Part shown: positions 10,688 to 21,182 of the stretch, one piece after another
How the letters are laid out: each line of letters opens with the position of its first letter
Numbering within the stretch: the stretch's first letter is position 1
Assembly (NCBI GenBank): GCA_004292575.1
Contig: RDXD01000368.1
Span: 1 to 39,857, forward strand
Source of the DNA: Bacteroidota bacterium
Lineage (GTDB): Bacteria > Bacteroidota > Bacteroidia > Chitinophagales > Chitinophagaceae
Length of the DNA stretch: 39,857 nt
Direction: 5' to 3'
Notes under the pieces: generated by a model
The model's input: only the letters and a program-made list of their open reading frames with translations
Told to the model about the DNA's origin: nothing
Databases searched by the model: none
Translations under genes and position numbers: made by a program

Positions 10688-11455
10688 ATGAAAAGAGGCG
10701 TAATCTTAATTCTCATTGCCATGGTTTTTATGGTGGCTTGTACTTCAAAAATTGATTTTGAAGTGGTGCCACCAACACCACCCGTTGTAACCACCGAGCT
10801 GATGCTATCGGAAATTTCAACGGCCATAAATACCGACCCTAGGGCCAATGGTACCCGCACGCACTACGTGGAGTTGTTTAACGGTACCGGCAGGGCCATT
10901 GACCTATCGAATTATGCGCTGGGTTATATGGCCGTTGCCGATTCTTTGTCGCTAACGCCATGGTCATTTGGCACCAATTTTTTTATACTGTCGTCCAGCT
11001 TGCCCAAAGACAGTTGTTATCTGGTAGCCTCGCCACAGGCCGATCGAATGATGATTATTCGCGATACCTCTTGGGGTACCACCAGCACCCTTTCTGCACA
11101 GGCCAGCAGCCCCCTGCAGCTTAGCGGCAATAGTGCCATTGCGCTTTTAAAAAGAGCCAGCTCGGGGGCCTTTACGCTAAATGGCAACACCTATGCCATT
11201 ATTGATGTGTTTGGCAGCCCCTTGGTGCGCAGGGTAGGCAGCCGTGGTGCCACCAGTGCCCGCAACAATCTTATGTGGGCCACAGCAGGCGAGGAATTAG
11301 ATACCCGCAACCGCACTTTTTTTAGAAAAGGCACCGTGCTTAGCCCCAGTACCGATTGGGAAATCAGCCGCGGCAGCACCGCCGAAAACAGCCAGTGGAT
11401 AATTTCGGGAGATAGGAGCTGGGATTACTCCAACTTAAAGAAGCCCACCCGCTAA
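10688..11455 (+). CDS. Lamin-tail-domain lipoprotein
   Basis: Lipobox MVFMVAC; LSEI...HYVELFNGTGRAIDLSNYALGY lamin-tail pattern. Confidence 0.75.
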   Translation: MKRGVILILIAMVFMVACTSKIDFEVVPPTPPVVTTELMLSEISTAINTDPRANGTRTHYVELFNGTGRAIDLSNYALGYMAVADSLSLTPWSFGTNFFILSSSLPKDSCYLVASPQADRMMIIRDTSWGTTSTLSAQASSPLQLSGNSAIALLKRASSGAFTLNGNTYAIIDVFGSPLVRRVGSRGATSARNNLMWATAGEELDTRNRTFFRKGTVLSPSTDWEISRGSTAENSQWIISGDRSWDYSNLKKPTR

Positions 11456-11669
11456 GTGGTGCTGTGTAGCGCAGGCTAGCATGTTATACGAGCCGCGTGG
11501 TTTTTGCCCTGTGTCTTTTGGGTGCCAAGCAGGATTACGCATTTTGGTTCGGGCATTCCCAGTTCATAGGCATGCACTCATGTACCTGTTTTTGTGGCTA
11601 TTCCAAGGTCTTTTGTACAGTTGGATTTAAATCCTGTAATTTCCACGTTCATTCCAACATATACGCTCA

Positions 11670-12242
11670 ATGCCCGTATTTACCCTCCGTATCACCCTTA
11701 GGGGTATTTCGAACCCCACTGTGTCCCGCACCATACAAGTGCCCGGCGCCATAACGTTTTTAAAACTGCACCGGCTTATACAACTTGCCTTTGGGTGGCA
11801 GGAATGTCACCTCCACGAATTTCAGATACCCGGGCAAGATGATTTTGTAATTACCGCTGCTGCCAACATGGAGGAAGATGAAAGGAGTGCAGAGGATGAA
11901 ACGACGGAAAAGGTGGGTGCTTATTTGAGCGAACCCGGCGATGCCCTGCTGTATGTTTACGACTTCGGCGATTATTGGGAGCATGAAATTACTGTTTTGG
12001 CGGTGCACAAATCGGCGGGTGGGAATAAAGCGGATTGGTTGTTGGCAGCAGAAGGCGCCTGCCCGCCCGAGGATTGCGGGGGCGTGCACGGGTATGCCTT
12101 GCTTAAGGAGGCTATGGCCAACCCCAAGCACCCTGAATACAAATCGTATCGCGAATGGCTTAACTTGGGCGCAAACGATCCTTTTAACCCCTGGAACGCC
12201 GCATTGAGCGATAAACTAAATGGGGCATCGGCCCGGATGTAA
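11670..12242 (+). CDS. Plasmid pRiA4b ORF-3 family-like protein
   Basis: FLKLHRLIQLAFGWQECHLHEF..., YVYDFGDYWEHEITV, CPPEDCGGVHGY. Confidence 0.88.
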   Translation: MPVFTLRITLRGISNPTVSRTIQVPGAITFLKLHRLIQLAFGWQECHLHEFQIPGQDDFVITAAANMEEDERSAEDETTEKVGAYLSEPGDALLYVYDFGDYWEHEITVLAVHKSAGGNKADWLLAAEGACPPEDCGGVHGYALLKEAMANPKHPEYKSYREWLNLGANDPFNPWNAALSDKLNGASARM

Positions 12243-12613
12243 TGCTTTGCGGAAAGAATGGATTGCTGTTGATATTTGGTTAACAATACACAACTATTTA
12301 CACCCTCCTGCCGATGGTGATTTGCAGCCGTTGATAAAAGCTGTGGTGGAAAACATGAGTGAAGCCAATACCTGAACGCCCTACCCACAAGTGCGGTTTC
12401 TCCGCCAAATGCCCAACTCTCGCATGCCTGTTTGGCAATTACGTAACCCGGTTTTTTTATTTCTTTCATCGTCAAGTTCATACCAGCACTATCCTGTTCA
12501 AAATTTGTTCCAACACTTTAGGAAACAAGCAAGCGAAAAGAGGAGCTGGGTGTGGAAGCTCTGCCAGTCGGCATACGCCTAAACGGTGGTTTTAATGACG
12601 GCCATGGCTATCT

Positions 12614-13503
12614 GGGTTTAAGGCCGAAGCAAGAATAAGCGCCAATGTGCCCGATAGTCAGCTATTCAGTAACCTGAAATTGTACAACAACGATCAGACC
12701 TTAAAAACGGGGCGGTATTGTTTTTTGGCAAAGAGCCCGAAGCCTTTATGGAAAAGGCGATGGTGCGTTGTGTGGCTTTTGATGGTACTGACAAGCGGTA
12801 TATTGCCGATGATAAACTCTTTGGCGGCAACCTGTATCAGCAATTTCGGCAGGCCATGCAATGGCTAAAAGGAAAACTGAATGTGCGCTACGATATTGAA
12901 GGACAAGGTTCGGGCCCAAGAAAAGAGATCTGGGAAATTCCGGAAACGGTTTTCAGGGAAGCCATCATCAACTCGCTTTCGCACCGCGATTATTACGACA
13001 AAGGCGCTGTTACGCAGGTGGAAGTGTTTAATAACCGGGTAGAAATCTCCAACCCCGGCGGATTGGTAAGCGCCATCCCCGATGCGGAGTTTGGCAAACG
13101 CAGCCATTCCCGCAATCCGTTAATCTTCGGTCTTTTTGCCCGTATGCACCTTGTAGAACAGGTAGGTTCGGGCATTGGCCGCATGCGCGACCTGATGCAA
13201 ACCGCCGGTCTGCCGGAACCTGTTTTCCATAAGGAAGGCATGTTTTCCGTCATTTTTCCTCGTTCGGAGAAAAGTGCACAAGAAAGTGCACAAGAAAGTA
13301 CACAGAAAAGTACACAGAAAAGTGCACAGAAAATTCTTCAATTAATAAAAGAGAATACCCAAATTACTACAACAGAAATGTCTGTAAAATTGGGCTTGAC
13401 AAGAAGTGGAATTGCAAAGCAAATTGCCAAAATGAAAAAGGCTGGCATCATTAAAAGGATAGGCAGTGATAAATCAGGCAGATGGGAAGTTTGCGAAACT
13501 TAA
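12614..13503 (+). pseudogene. AlbA_2/COG2865-type ATP-binding transcriptional regulator, 5'-truncated and frameshifted
   Basis: FKAEARISANVPDSQLFSNLKLYNNDQTLK|NGAVLFFGKEPEAFMEKAMVRCVAFDG joins if one A is added to the A5 run near 12703-12707; then EIPETVFREAIINSLSHRDYY, NPGGL, GSGIGRMRDLM, C-terminal wHTH; N-terminal AlbA_2 domain absent. Confidence 0.8.
13268..13331 (+). repeat. 12-bp tandem repeat encoding SAQE/STQK tetrapeptides
   Basis: AAAGTGCACAAG-type unit x5, giving SAQESAQESTQKSTQKSAQK. Confidence 0.92.
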
Positions 13504-13504
13504 G

Positions 13505-13792
13505 TATGACGGTATAAATGACGGTATAAATGACGGTGTAAACGTCGGTCAGTATCGTTTTAAATAATCCTGTAAATGAAAAAAGGAAATGATACCAAAG
13601 ATGATACTATAAATGATACCATAATTGACACCATTTATGATACTGTAAATGGCACTGTAAATGGCACTGTAAATGCTATGGTAAATGTCAGGAAAGGTTC
13701 GGTATAAGGTTCGGTATAAGGTTCGGTATAAAGTTCTGTATAAAGTTCGGTGAAAATGTCGGTATAAATGTCGGTATAAATGAGAATTAATC
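13505..13792 (+). repeat. Degenerate 12-bp-period repeat array (ancestral NDGI/NDTI/VNGT tetrapeptide coding)
   Basis: ggtataaatgac..., gatactgtaaatggcactgtaaatggcac, ggttcggtataa repeats; readable as GINDGINDGVNVG and NDTKDDTINDTIIDTIYDTVNGTVNGTVNAMVNV before in-frame stops. Confidence 0.85.
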
Positions 13793-13949
13793 CACTTAAT
13801 AAAATGAAGCAATCACAAAAGAATACACAGAAAGTCCCCCGGAAAACTACCGGGATTAACCCGTTTGTGGAATTTCATTTTCCCCTTTGTACCCGAAAAC
13901 CCACCCTTTATCATTCGTTATTTATTATTTCTTATTCCTTATTTACTAT

Positions 13950-15441
13950 ATGACCTTCCCTTCCATTGAAATACAAGGCTCCATCATTTCAAGCGACCTG
14001 CTCGGCAAAATACGCGGCGAACAGGCCCCGCATCAGCAGGGCAAGGATTTTGTACCCGGCTTTACCGATGCCAGGCTGAAAGATGAAATAAGCCTTGCAT
14101 GGCAGGAAGCCAAGGGGCAATGGACCATTTTTAAAAGCAAACTTGCAAGGCTAAAGGAAGGCGAAACCGGCACATCCGAAACCCGCAATTTCTGGATGGT
14201 GCCGCTGCTGACCAACCTCGGCTACAACTTGAATTTTAATCGGCAATCGGAAGAACTCAATGGCAAATTATTTCCCATTGGTTACCGAGATACCAACCTC
14301 GACAACTTTCCCATTTTTATAGACGGCTACAACGAATCGCTAGACCGTCGCCCCCGATAGCAAGCTGCTGCGGGCAAGCCCGCATGCGCTGATGCAGGAA
14401 TGCCTGAGCCACAGCGAATACCTATACGGGCTGGTAACCAATGGCCGGCAACTGCGCCTGCTTCGCGATGCAAGCCGTATTACCCGCCTCAGCTATGTGG
14501 AGTTCAACCTTGAGAAAATGATGGACGAAGACCTGTATGCGGACTTCGTTATCTTTTACCGGCTGTTGCATGCCTCGCGTATGCCCAAAAGCATGGATAC
14601 GGGCAGCGAAAGCATCCTCGAGCATTACCATCAGGATGGGTTGGCCGCCGGCAGCACCATCCGCAGCAACCTTGGCATGGCGGTGGAAAAAGCCATCCTC
14701 AACCTTGCCAATGGTTTTGTGAATCATCCTGAAAATGCCGCCTTACGCAAAGCCATTGACGACGGGCAGCTTGACCCTGATGAATACTACCGGCACATGC
14801 TGCGCATTATTTACCGCCTGGTGTTTTTGTTTGTAATAGAAGAACGCAACCTGATATATGCCGATAGCAAAACACCCGAAACCAAACGTTTTACCCAAAT
14901 TTACTTCAACCATTTCAGCCTGATGCGGTTGCGCAAATTGGCCGGTAAATTACAACCGCCCGAAGCCGACCGCCATTACGATGGCTGGCAAGGCCTGCTG
15001 AATACCTTTGCCCTGTTTGAAAAACCTGCGCTTGGCAGGCAACTTGGTATTATGGCCTTGCAGGGCGATTTGTTTGGCTACCATACTATTACCTGTCCGC
15101 ATTACGATTTACACCAATGCCGGTTGAGCAACAAAGTGCTGCTTGATGTGGTAAAATCGCTTAGCTATTTTGAAAACGAGAATAAAGTAGGCATTGCGGT
15201 AAACTACGGCGGGCTTGATGTGGAAGAATTTGGCAGCGTGTACGAAGGCATGCTGGAACTGAAACTGAAAGGCGAATATATACCCGGCACCGAACAATAC
15301 CGGTTTGATTGGGCCAACAGCGGCGAAAGGGGTAAAAGCGGCAGCCACTATACACCCTATACGCCCGAAGAATTGGTGCAACCCCTGATAAAACATTTGC
15401 TGAATTATGTGATTCAGGACAGCGTGGAAAGTGGGGAGTGA
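13950..15441 (+). pseudogene. N-terminal portion of an Eco57I/type IIG-like adenine DNA methyltransferase/restriction protein, frameshifted and lacking the catalytic domain
   Basis: MTFPSIEIQG...NESLDRR(P)DSKLLRASPHALMQECLSHSEYLYGLVTNGRQLRLLRD...; single extra C in C5 tract 14351-14355; stops after SGSHYTPYTPEELVQPLIKHLL, before methyltransferase motif I. Confidence 0.75.
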
Positions 15442-15778
15442 GTAGTTCTTAGTTGGCGGTGGGTAGTGGATAGCGGTTAGAAAAAGTTGAAGAGCAGAGA
15501 AATGCCTACTAATCAACAAGCACTATCCACCAATCAAAAAACTAAACACACGAATTATTCTTAACCAAGAAAGGTAGCGTTGCGCTTATCACTTGAACAC
15601 AGGTTGGTTTAAAATGAAAAGCTGATCTGGTTAACATTTTTGTGGATAAAACGACGAAAAGAGTACTGCCGTTGGTAAGCAAAATAAGGCGAAAAGTGCT
15701 GGGATTTCCGAGCCTGCATGGGGGTTGAAAATTAGCGGTTTGTTAGATGAATTGAAAAGTTGCTGCTTCTAAAGCAAA

Positions 15779-15810
15779 AAGCCCAATCGGCATTGTTTCC
15801 GATTGGGCTT
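15779..15810 (-). terminator. Terminator hairpin downstream of the tricorn-like protease
   Basis: AAGCCCAATCGG-cattgttt-CCGATTGGGCTT perfect 12-bp stem; on the minus strand followed by TTTTTGCTTT. Confidence 0.85.
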
Positions 15811-15831
15811 AAACACTGTAACAGCCGTGGA

Positions 15832-18800
15832 TTATTTTAGTTCTTTCATCAACTCTGCCACTGCCGCTTCCAGCTGTTGGTCTTTGCCTTTGTTTACCAG
15901 GTTGTACTCGTTCATTACTTTAATATCGGGTTCGGTTTGGTAGTTTTCGAGGTATCTGCCGCTGCCATCCATCATGCGTACGCCCATGGGCACTGTGCCC
16001 CAGCGGGTTTGCCCATCCTGCAAACCTTCCCATGCAGCAAACGAACAAGTGCCTGGCACCGGCATGCCTACCACTTTCCCCAGTTTTAGATACTGGTATG
16101 CAAATGCGTAACAATGACCATCGCTATAGTTGGCTTCGTTGGCCAGGCTGATGCTGGGTTTGTTCCAGCGGAATGTGGGTTCGTAGTTCGCCACTTCTTT
16201 GTCGTTGCTGTATTCCATAAATCGCTTGCCACTCAGCCACATCGTAAGGTCGGCCACCAAATCGCCACCACCGTTGTTGCGGGTATCCACCACCAATGCT
16301 TTACGGCCTGCGTATTTGCCCATGGCTTCTTCCAACGCGGTTCTGTATGCCCCTTCGTTCATGCCCGGTATATGTATGTAGCCCAGTTGGCCATTGCTCA
16401 ATCTATCTACTTCATCGGCATTGCGTTTTACCCAACGCTTGTATAGCAATCCGTTTTCTTCGCCCATGCCAATGGGCTTTACTACCAACTCACGGGTTTT
16501 GCCATTTTCATTGAGCGTTAGTAAAACATTTTTACCTGCTTTGCGATTCAGAAATTGTGCCAGGTCTTTATCTGCGGTAATGGTTTCTCCATCTATCGAT
16601 TCAATGATGGCGCCCGCAGCAATATTGAACCCGGCTTTATCGAGGGGGCCGTTGGCGATTACTTCGTCAATCTTTACGCCGTTGCCTTGGTAATTGTAGT
16701 TAATAAAAATGCCGAGTGATGCGGTGGCGTCTGCGTTGGTATTGGGTGCGCCAAACGATGCGTAGCAATGGCTCACGTTGAGTTCGCCCAGCAGTTCATT
16801 CAGCATTTCTGTAAACTCAAAGCCGTTGCCAATATGCGGCAAGTACTTTTCATAGTCTTTACCCATTTGCTGCCAGTTGATGCCATGAAAACCTTGCTTG
16901 TAAAAAATATCATTGGCTCGGCGAATCACATGCCTGAACATGATGTTTCTTTCTGCCGCTACATCCAGCAGCATATCGCCACTAATGCTAATGCGATCTA
17001 CCTTGCCACTGGCCACGTCAATTTTGGCAATGCCACCATCGGTTTGTAAAAATATTTTTTTGCCGTCTTTATCCCACTGCATGTTGCCGGCACTATTGGC
17101 ACCCAGCGGCGCCAGTATTTTGGTTTCTCTGGTACGCAGGTTGGTGGTCCAAAGGTTTACGCTTTTTTCAAAACGGGTAAGGTAGTATAAATTTTCTCCG
17201 TCTTTATCAACCAGTGCATCGCTCAGGCTGCTGCTATGAATGGTGAGGCGGGCTTTGCGTGTTTCCAATCCTGCCCAATCAATCACCACGCTGTCTTTTT
17301 TGGCGGTTGCCTTTTTGGTGGTATCTGCTTTTTCCGCTTTTTCTTTTATTTCTTTTGCAAGCAAAGCTTCGTCTTTACTAAGGCGATAATTGTCCCATGC
17401 ATCTTGTGTAAAAAATAATCCGTATGCATCTTGCTGACCACCGCCGCTGTTGGCTTTTCCGGCAAGGCCATCGCGGTTGCTAAACCACAGCATCATCTTT
17501 CCGCCCATCATCCATCGTGGGCTGCCATCGTCAAAACCATTTTGGGTAATGTTGGTGATTTTCATTTTGCCCTGCCCTACTGGGTCGTTCAGGCGGGCAT
17601 CAGCACTCAACACGCCAATTTCTCCATTGGCTATGCCTTGCTCTGCATAGCTAATCAATAGCCATTTGCTATCAGGGCTCCAATTTACATCATGTCCACC
17701 ATCGCCCCAACTCAACCATTCTTTTTGGGTAACCAAAGTGCGGTTTTGATTGCTGGCCAAGTTCAATATTTTCAACGTGTTATAATTTTCAACATAGGCC
17801 AGCTCTTTTCCATTGGGGCTTAGCTCGGGGTTCAGCACGCTTTTTTCTGCCGCTACCAATACCGATTCTTTGATGAGGGTACTGGCAAAAAAATACGGTT
17901 CTTCTTTGCGGCTGATTTCACTTTTGTAAATGCTCCATTTGCCATTTCTTTCGCTGGCGTACACCAGCATGCGGCCATCGGCATGCCAGCTTATATCCGT
18001 TTCGGCTTCGGGTGTTTTGGTAATTTGTTTGGTACCGCTGCCATCGGCGTTGCTTACAAATACATCGCCTCTAAACAGGAAGGCCACTTCTTTTCCATTG
18101 GGCGAAACCCGCATGCCTCCCACGCTTGTAACCGGCACGTTACGTTCGTTGGTTTGGCGTGCATCGGCGTGAATAACAATGTTTATTTTTTTGCTTTGGC
18201 CATTGGCATAAGTGTACAATGATCCATCGTAGCTAAAGCAAAGCGTTCCATTTTTTGCGGCGCTTAAAAAGCGAACGGGATGTGTGTTGAAGTTGGTAAC
18301 GGGCGTGGGGTTGGTGCCATCTGCTGTCATTTTAAACACATTGAAACTTCCCGCAGCTTCGCTCAGGTAAAAAATGGTTTTGTCGCCATCGGCCAGTATA
18401 GGGTTGCGGTCTTCACCGGCAAAACTGGTGAGTTTTTTGTGTGTACCGGCTGCCACATCGTACATCCAAATGTCGCGGGCAATGGCACTGGTGTGGTGTT
18501 TGCGAAAAGGATTTTCGCCGCCTTTTTTATCGTGATAGAAAAGGCGTTTACCATCGGCACTGTATTGCACATCTTCGGCAGGTGTGGTAAGTACCTGTGT
18601 CACCCGACCTCCGTCAATAGCAACGCTATACAACTCGGGCATACTACCGGTGGCGTACTGTCGGTTGGGGGCGGCATCCATGCGGGCGGCGCCAAATACA
18701 ACTGTTTTTCCATCGGGCGAAAAACTGTAGGGCATTTCGGCAGCACTGTGATAGGTGAGTCGTTTGGCCTCGCCACCAATGGCGGGTATCAAAAACACAT

Positions 18801-19065
18801 CGAAGTTGCCATAGCGGTCGCTGGCAAAGGCAATATGTTTGCCATCGGGGCTCCACACGGGCATGTAGTCGTGTGCTTCGTGCAGCGTAAGGGGCGTAGC
18901 CGTGCCGCCGGTGGTGGGTACGGTGTACAAATCGCCCTTGTAGGTAAACACAATGGTGCTGCCATTGGGGCTAATGGCGGGGTAGCGTAGCCAGTTGGGG
19001 TTGGTTTGGGCCATTAGGGTCATGCCCAGCATCAGGCTAAGGGCGGTAAAGAGCGGTTTGTGCAT
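15832..19065 (-). CDS. Tricorn protease-like S41 family peptidase (beta-propeller, PDZ, C-terminal serine peptidase)
   Basis: 1077 aa; WD40/TolB-like propeller (WSPDGKHIAFASDRYGNFDVF), PDZ (GVKIDEVIANGPLDKAG), S41 core (VVDTRNNGGGDLVADLTMWLSGK). Confidence 0.93.
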   Translation of the reverse strand: MHKPLFTALSLMLGMTLMAQTNPNWLRYPAISPNGSTIVFTYKGDLYTVPTTGGTATPLTLHEAHDYMPVWSPDGKHIAFASDRYGNFDVFLIPAIGGEAKRLTYHSAAEMPYSFSPDGKTVVFGAARMDAAPNRQYATGSMPELYSVAIDGGRVTQVLTTPAEDVQYSADGKRLFYHDKKGGENPFRKHHTSAIARDIWMYDVAAGTHKKLTSFAGEDRNPILADGDKTIFYLSEAAGSFNVFKMTADGTNPTPVTNFNTHPVRFLSAAKNGTLCFSYDGSLYTYANGQSKKINIVIHADARQTNERNVPVTSVGGMRVSPNGKEVAFLFRGDVFVSNADGSGTKQITKTPEAETDISWHADGRMLVYASERNGKWSIYKSEISRKEEPYFFASTLIKESVLVAAEKSVLNPELSPNGKELAYVENYNTLKILNLASNQNRTLVTQKEWLSWGDGGHDVNWSPDSKWLLISYAEQGIANGEIGVLSADARLNDPVGQGKMKITNITQNGFDDGSPRWMMGGKMMLWFSNRDGLAGKANSGGGQQDAYGLFFTQDAWDNYRLSKDEALLAKEIKEKAEKADTTKKATAKKDSVVIDWAGLETRKARLTIHSSSLSDALVDKDGENLYYLTRFEKSVNLWTTNLRTRETKILAPLGANSAGNMQWDKDGKKIFLQTDGGIAKIDVASGKVDRISISGDMLLDVAAERNIMFRHVIRRANDIFYKQGFHGINWQQMGKDYEKYLPHIGNGFEFTEMLNELLGELNVSHCYASFGAPNTNADATASLGIFINYNYQGNGVKIDEVIANGPLDKAGFNIAAGAIIESIDGETITADKDLAQFLNRKAGKNVLLTLNENGKTRELVVKPIGMGEENGLLYKRWVKRNADEVDRLSNGQLGYIHIPGMNEGAYRTALEEAMGKYAGRKALVVDTRNNGGGDLVADLTMWLSGKRFMEYSNDKEVANYEPTFRWNKPSISLANEANYSDGHCYAFAYQYLKLGKVVGMPVPGTCSFAAWEGLQDGQTRWGTVPMGVRMMDGSGRYLENYQTEPDIKVMNEYNLVNKGKDQQLEAAVAELMKELK

Positions 19066-19367
19066 GGTAAAATTGATAAGGCTGGAAAGATAGGAAAGCA
19101 GGCGGAAATAATGCCGCGCGGGTGGGCAAGAAGCAAGATGGGCAAAAATTTTCTTTGCGCTGTCGGAATTGGTAGCGCGTTTGGAGGGTGGGGTAGGGTG
19201 GGGTTGTAAGTGGTGTCGGGTGGGTGTTATACCTTGCGCTATTGGTCAATATAGCGAAATACCACTTGCAACAGGAACAGTTGTACCCAGATGTGTGGGC
19301 AACTAGTGATGTTACCCTTCAGGCTTTCAAGAAAAGCTAAACCCATAACTTTACAAAAAAGAAAGCC

Positions 19368-19610
19368 ATGCAAACCAATTTATCAATAAACACAAACGCG
19401 GATGCTTTGGTAGAAGAAAAGCGAAGAAAAACCATTCAAAAAGTAAAAGAGCTACCTGCCAATGAACTACAGGTAATATTTCAGTCTTTGTTTAAGGACG
19501 AGATTATTGCGGGTTTTGATAGTTTGCCAAAACCCCGAAAAAAAGTAACTGTTAAAGAATTAAATGACTACATGACCAATAAAAGAAAGGAGAATGGATT
19601 TTACGACTAA
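19368..19610 (+). CDS. Putative antitoxin of a PIN-type toxin-antitoxin pair
   Basis: 80-aa ORF overlapping the PIN-domain gene start by 17 bp. Confidence 0.65.
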   Translation: MQTNLSINTNADALVEEKRRKTIQKVKELPANELQVIFQSLFKDEIIAGFDSLPKPRKKVTVKELNDYMTNKRKENGFYD

Positions 19611-19998
19611 GATTGTAATCGATGCCAATACTTGGTTGCGGTTTGTGTTGCATGAAAAACATAAGAAAATAATTGATATCATTGACTTTCACCGTTTTGA
19701 AGTGTACGCCAATAATTACCTTTTGACCGAAATATTTGATACTTGTGTCGACATGGGTATATACACTACTAGAGAGGCCACAAACATTATCCAGCAAATA
19801 CGATATGCTGTATTTAAAACCGCTGAACACGCCATTTTCAGGCTTTCACCCGACCCCAAAGACAACTATTTGTTTGACCTAGCGATACAAAAAAACTGCA
19901 GCTTTATTGTAAGCGACGATGGCTTACTCTTGCGAATGAAGCTAAAGCCTGTGCCGGTAAAAAGCACCAACTGGTTTTTAAAGCACTATCCAATATAG
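19594..19998 (+). CDS. PIN-domain toxin-like protein (COG1569-type)
   Basis: KIVIDANTWLRFVL, acidic residues LTEIFD, DPKDNYLFDLAIQKNCSFIVSDD. Confidence 0.85.
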   Translation: MDFTTKIVIDANTWLRFVLHEKHKKIIDIIDFHRFEVYANNYLLTEIFDTCVDMGIYTTREATNIIQQIRYAVFKTAEHAIFRLSPDPKDNYLFDLAIQKNCSFIVSDDGLLLRMKLKPVPVKSTNWFLKHYPI

Positions 19999-20162
19999 TT
20001 AGGCCGGTGTTTCTTCGCCAATGTTCATGTCTTCACGGCCGTCTTCCTTACCTGTGGGCTCCTACCCCTCAAGCCGATAAGGCAAAGCGCGCCACAATTT
20101 GCATTAGGTGGATGTCTTCCGCATGAAAATTCCACCAATCGGTTATTTTTACAAAAAATGCC

Positions 20163-20582
20163 ATGGGTTTAGTGTATGCCCATATAGAGTTGTTCAACTT
20201 TGCAGATGAAACGTTGTGCGAACATGGCTACTTGCCAAAAGAAAAAATAAGGCAAATGCACATTAATGCCATGGCCGATTCGGGCGCCATTCGTCTATCC
20301 ATCAACGAAATCATCAGGCAACAATTGGGGTTAAGGGTAAGGCAACAGTTGAATATCTCGCTGGCAGACGGCACTAAAAGAATATTGGCTGTAGCAGGCC
20401 CGATAAGGCTAAAGTTCAAAGACCGGGATTGCATTACCGATGCATTTGTCCTGCCCGGAAACGAAGAGCCACTAATTGGTGCCGTGCCGATGGCATTAAT
20501 GGATTTGGTTGTTTTTCCCACGGAAAATAAACTGGATTACAACCCCAATCATCCCGATGGGCCGTTGTATGCTTTGAAGTGA
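20163..20582 (+). CDS. Clan AA (retropepsin-like) aspartic protease
   Basis: NAMADSGAIRLSINEII catalytic DSG/DTG-like motif; FVLPGNEEPLIGAVPMALMDLVVFP. Confidence 0.8.
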   Translation: MGLVYAHIELFNFADETLCEHGYLPKEKIRQMHINAMADSGAIRLSINEIIRQQLGLRVRQQLNISLADGTKRILAVAGPIRLKFKDRDCITDAFVLPGNEEPLIGAVPMALMDLVVFPTENKLDYNPNHPDGPLYALK

Positions 20583-20781
20583 TGGTTGGATTTGTGAATG
20601 GTTGGTTGCACGGGTATCGGTAGCTGTTTCCTATTCAACAGACCCTGCGCCGGTATTGCTACTCTAGCTGCTTTATACAGGGGTTGCAAAATTGATGCCC
20701 CAACCCATCATAAACACCATGGCCGCAAATGAGCTGCTGCGGGTATGCGCGGCGCCAATCTATACCCGGTTAAGCAGCAGT

Positions 20782-21117
20782 TTAGGTAAGCTCTATGCCC
20801 ACCCACACGCCGTCGTCATCTTCTTTTATGGGAAACGTTTTTAAAAAATAGCCTTCGCCGCTGGTATTGCGCCCGTTTACCACACTAAACCTATAGCGGT
20901 GCAAGGGGCATACCAACTCACCCAAGGCACTTACCCAGCCCTGGTGCAGTGTGCCACCGGCGTGCGGGCATTTTGCCGAGCAGCCATAGAGCTGCTGCTG
21001 GTGCAGGGCTACACACAGGTCTTTGCCTGCTACCCTTACTTGGGCTAAATTTTTGCCACCCATCATCAGTTCGGCCCGGCTTTCGGCCACTTTGTGCCAG
21101 CGGTAAGTCTTTTCCAT
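20782..21117 (-). CDS. Rieske [2Fe-2S] domain protein
   Basis: CSAKCPHAGG (C-X-H-like variant) ... CPLHRYRF; start taken as MEKTYRW. Confidence 0.85.
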   Translation of the reverse strand: MEKTYRWHKVAESRAELMMGGKNLAQVRVAGKDLCVALHQQQLYGCSAKCPHAGGTLHQGWVSALGELVCPLHRYRFSVVNGRNTSGEGYFLKTFPIKEDDDGVWVGIELT

Positions 21118-21182
21118 ACGCACATTTTTTAGTATCAAAGCAAGCCCGTTATCTTGCTGCGGCCAAAATACGGCAGTTTACA

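Noticed and set aside
13505-13792. CRISPR or coding gene
   Set aside because: Contiguous degenerate 12-bp units, no spacers, and stops in every forward frame.
13549-13812. Minus-strand ORF MLHFIKWINSHLYRHLYRHFHRTLYRTLYRTLYRT...
   Set aside because: Product of the 12-bp-period repeat being read on the opposite strand; no independent coding evidence.
16114-16446. Plus-strand ORF antisense to the tricorn-like protease
   Set aside because: Shadow ORF with no domain or signal; the sense gene explains the openness.
18280-18990. 236-aa plus-strand ORF antisense to the tricorn-like protease
   Set aside because: Shadow ORF opposite a clearly coding gene; composition reflects codon bias of the sense strand.
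20949-21182. Upstream extension of the nagA ORF (MCHRRAGILPSSHRAAAGAG...)
   Set aside because: Antisense to the Rieske gene; the nagA start is better placed at 21183 (MPQLIQQFTHARLFTG).
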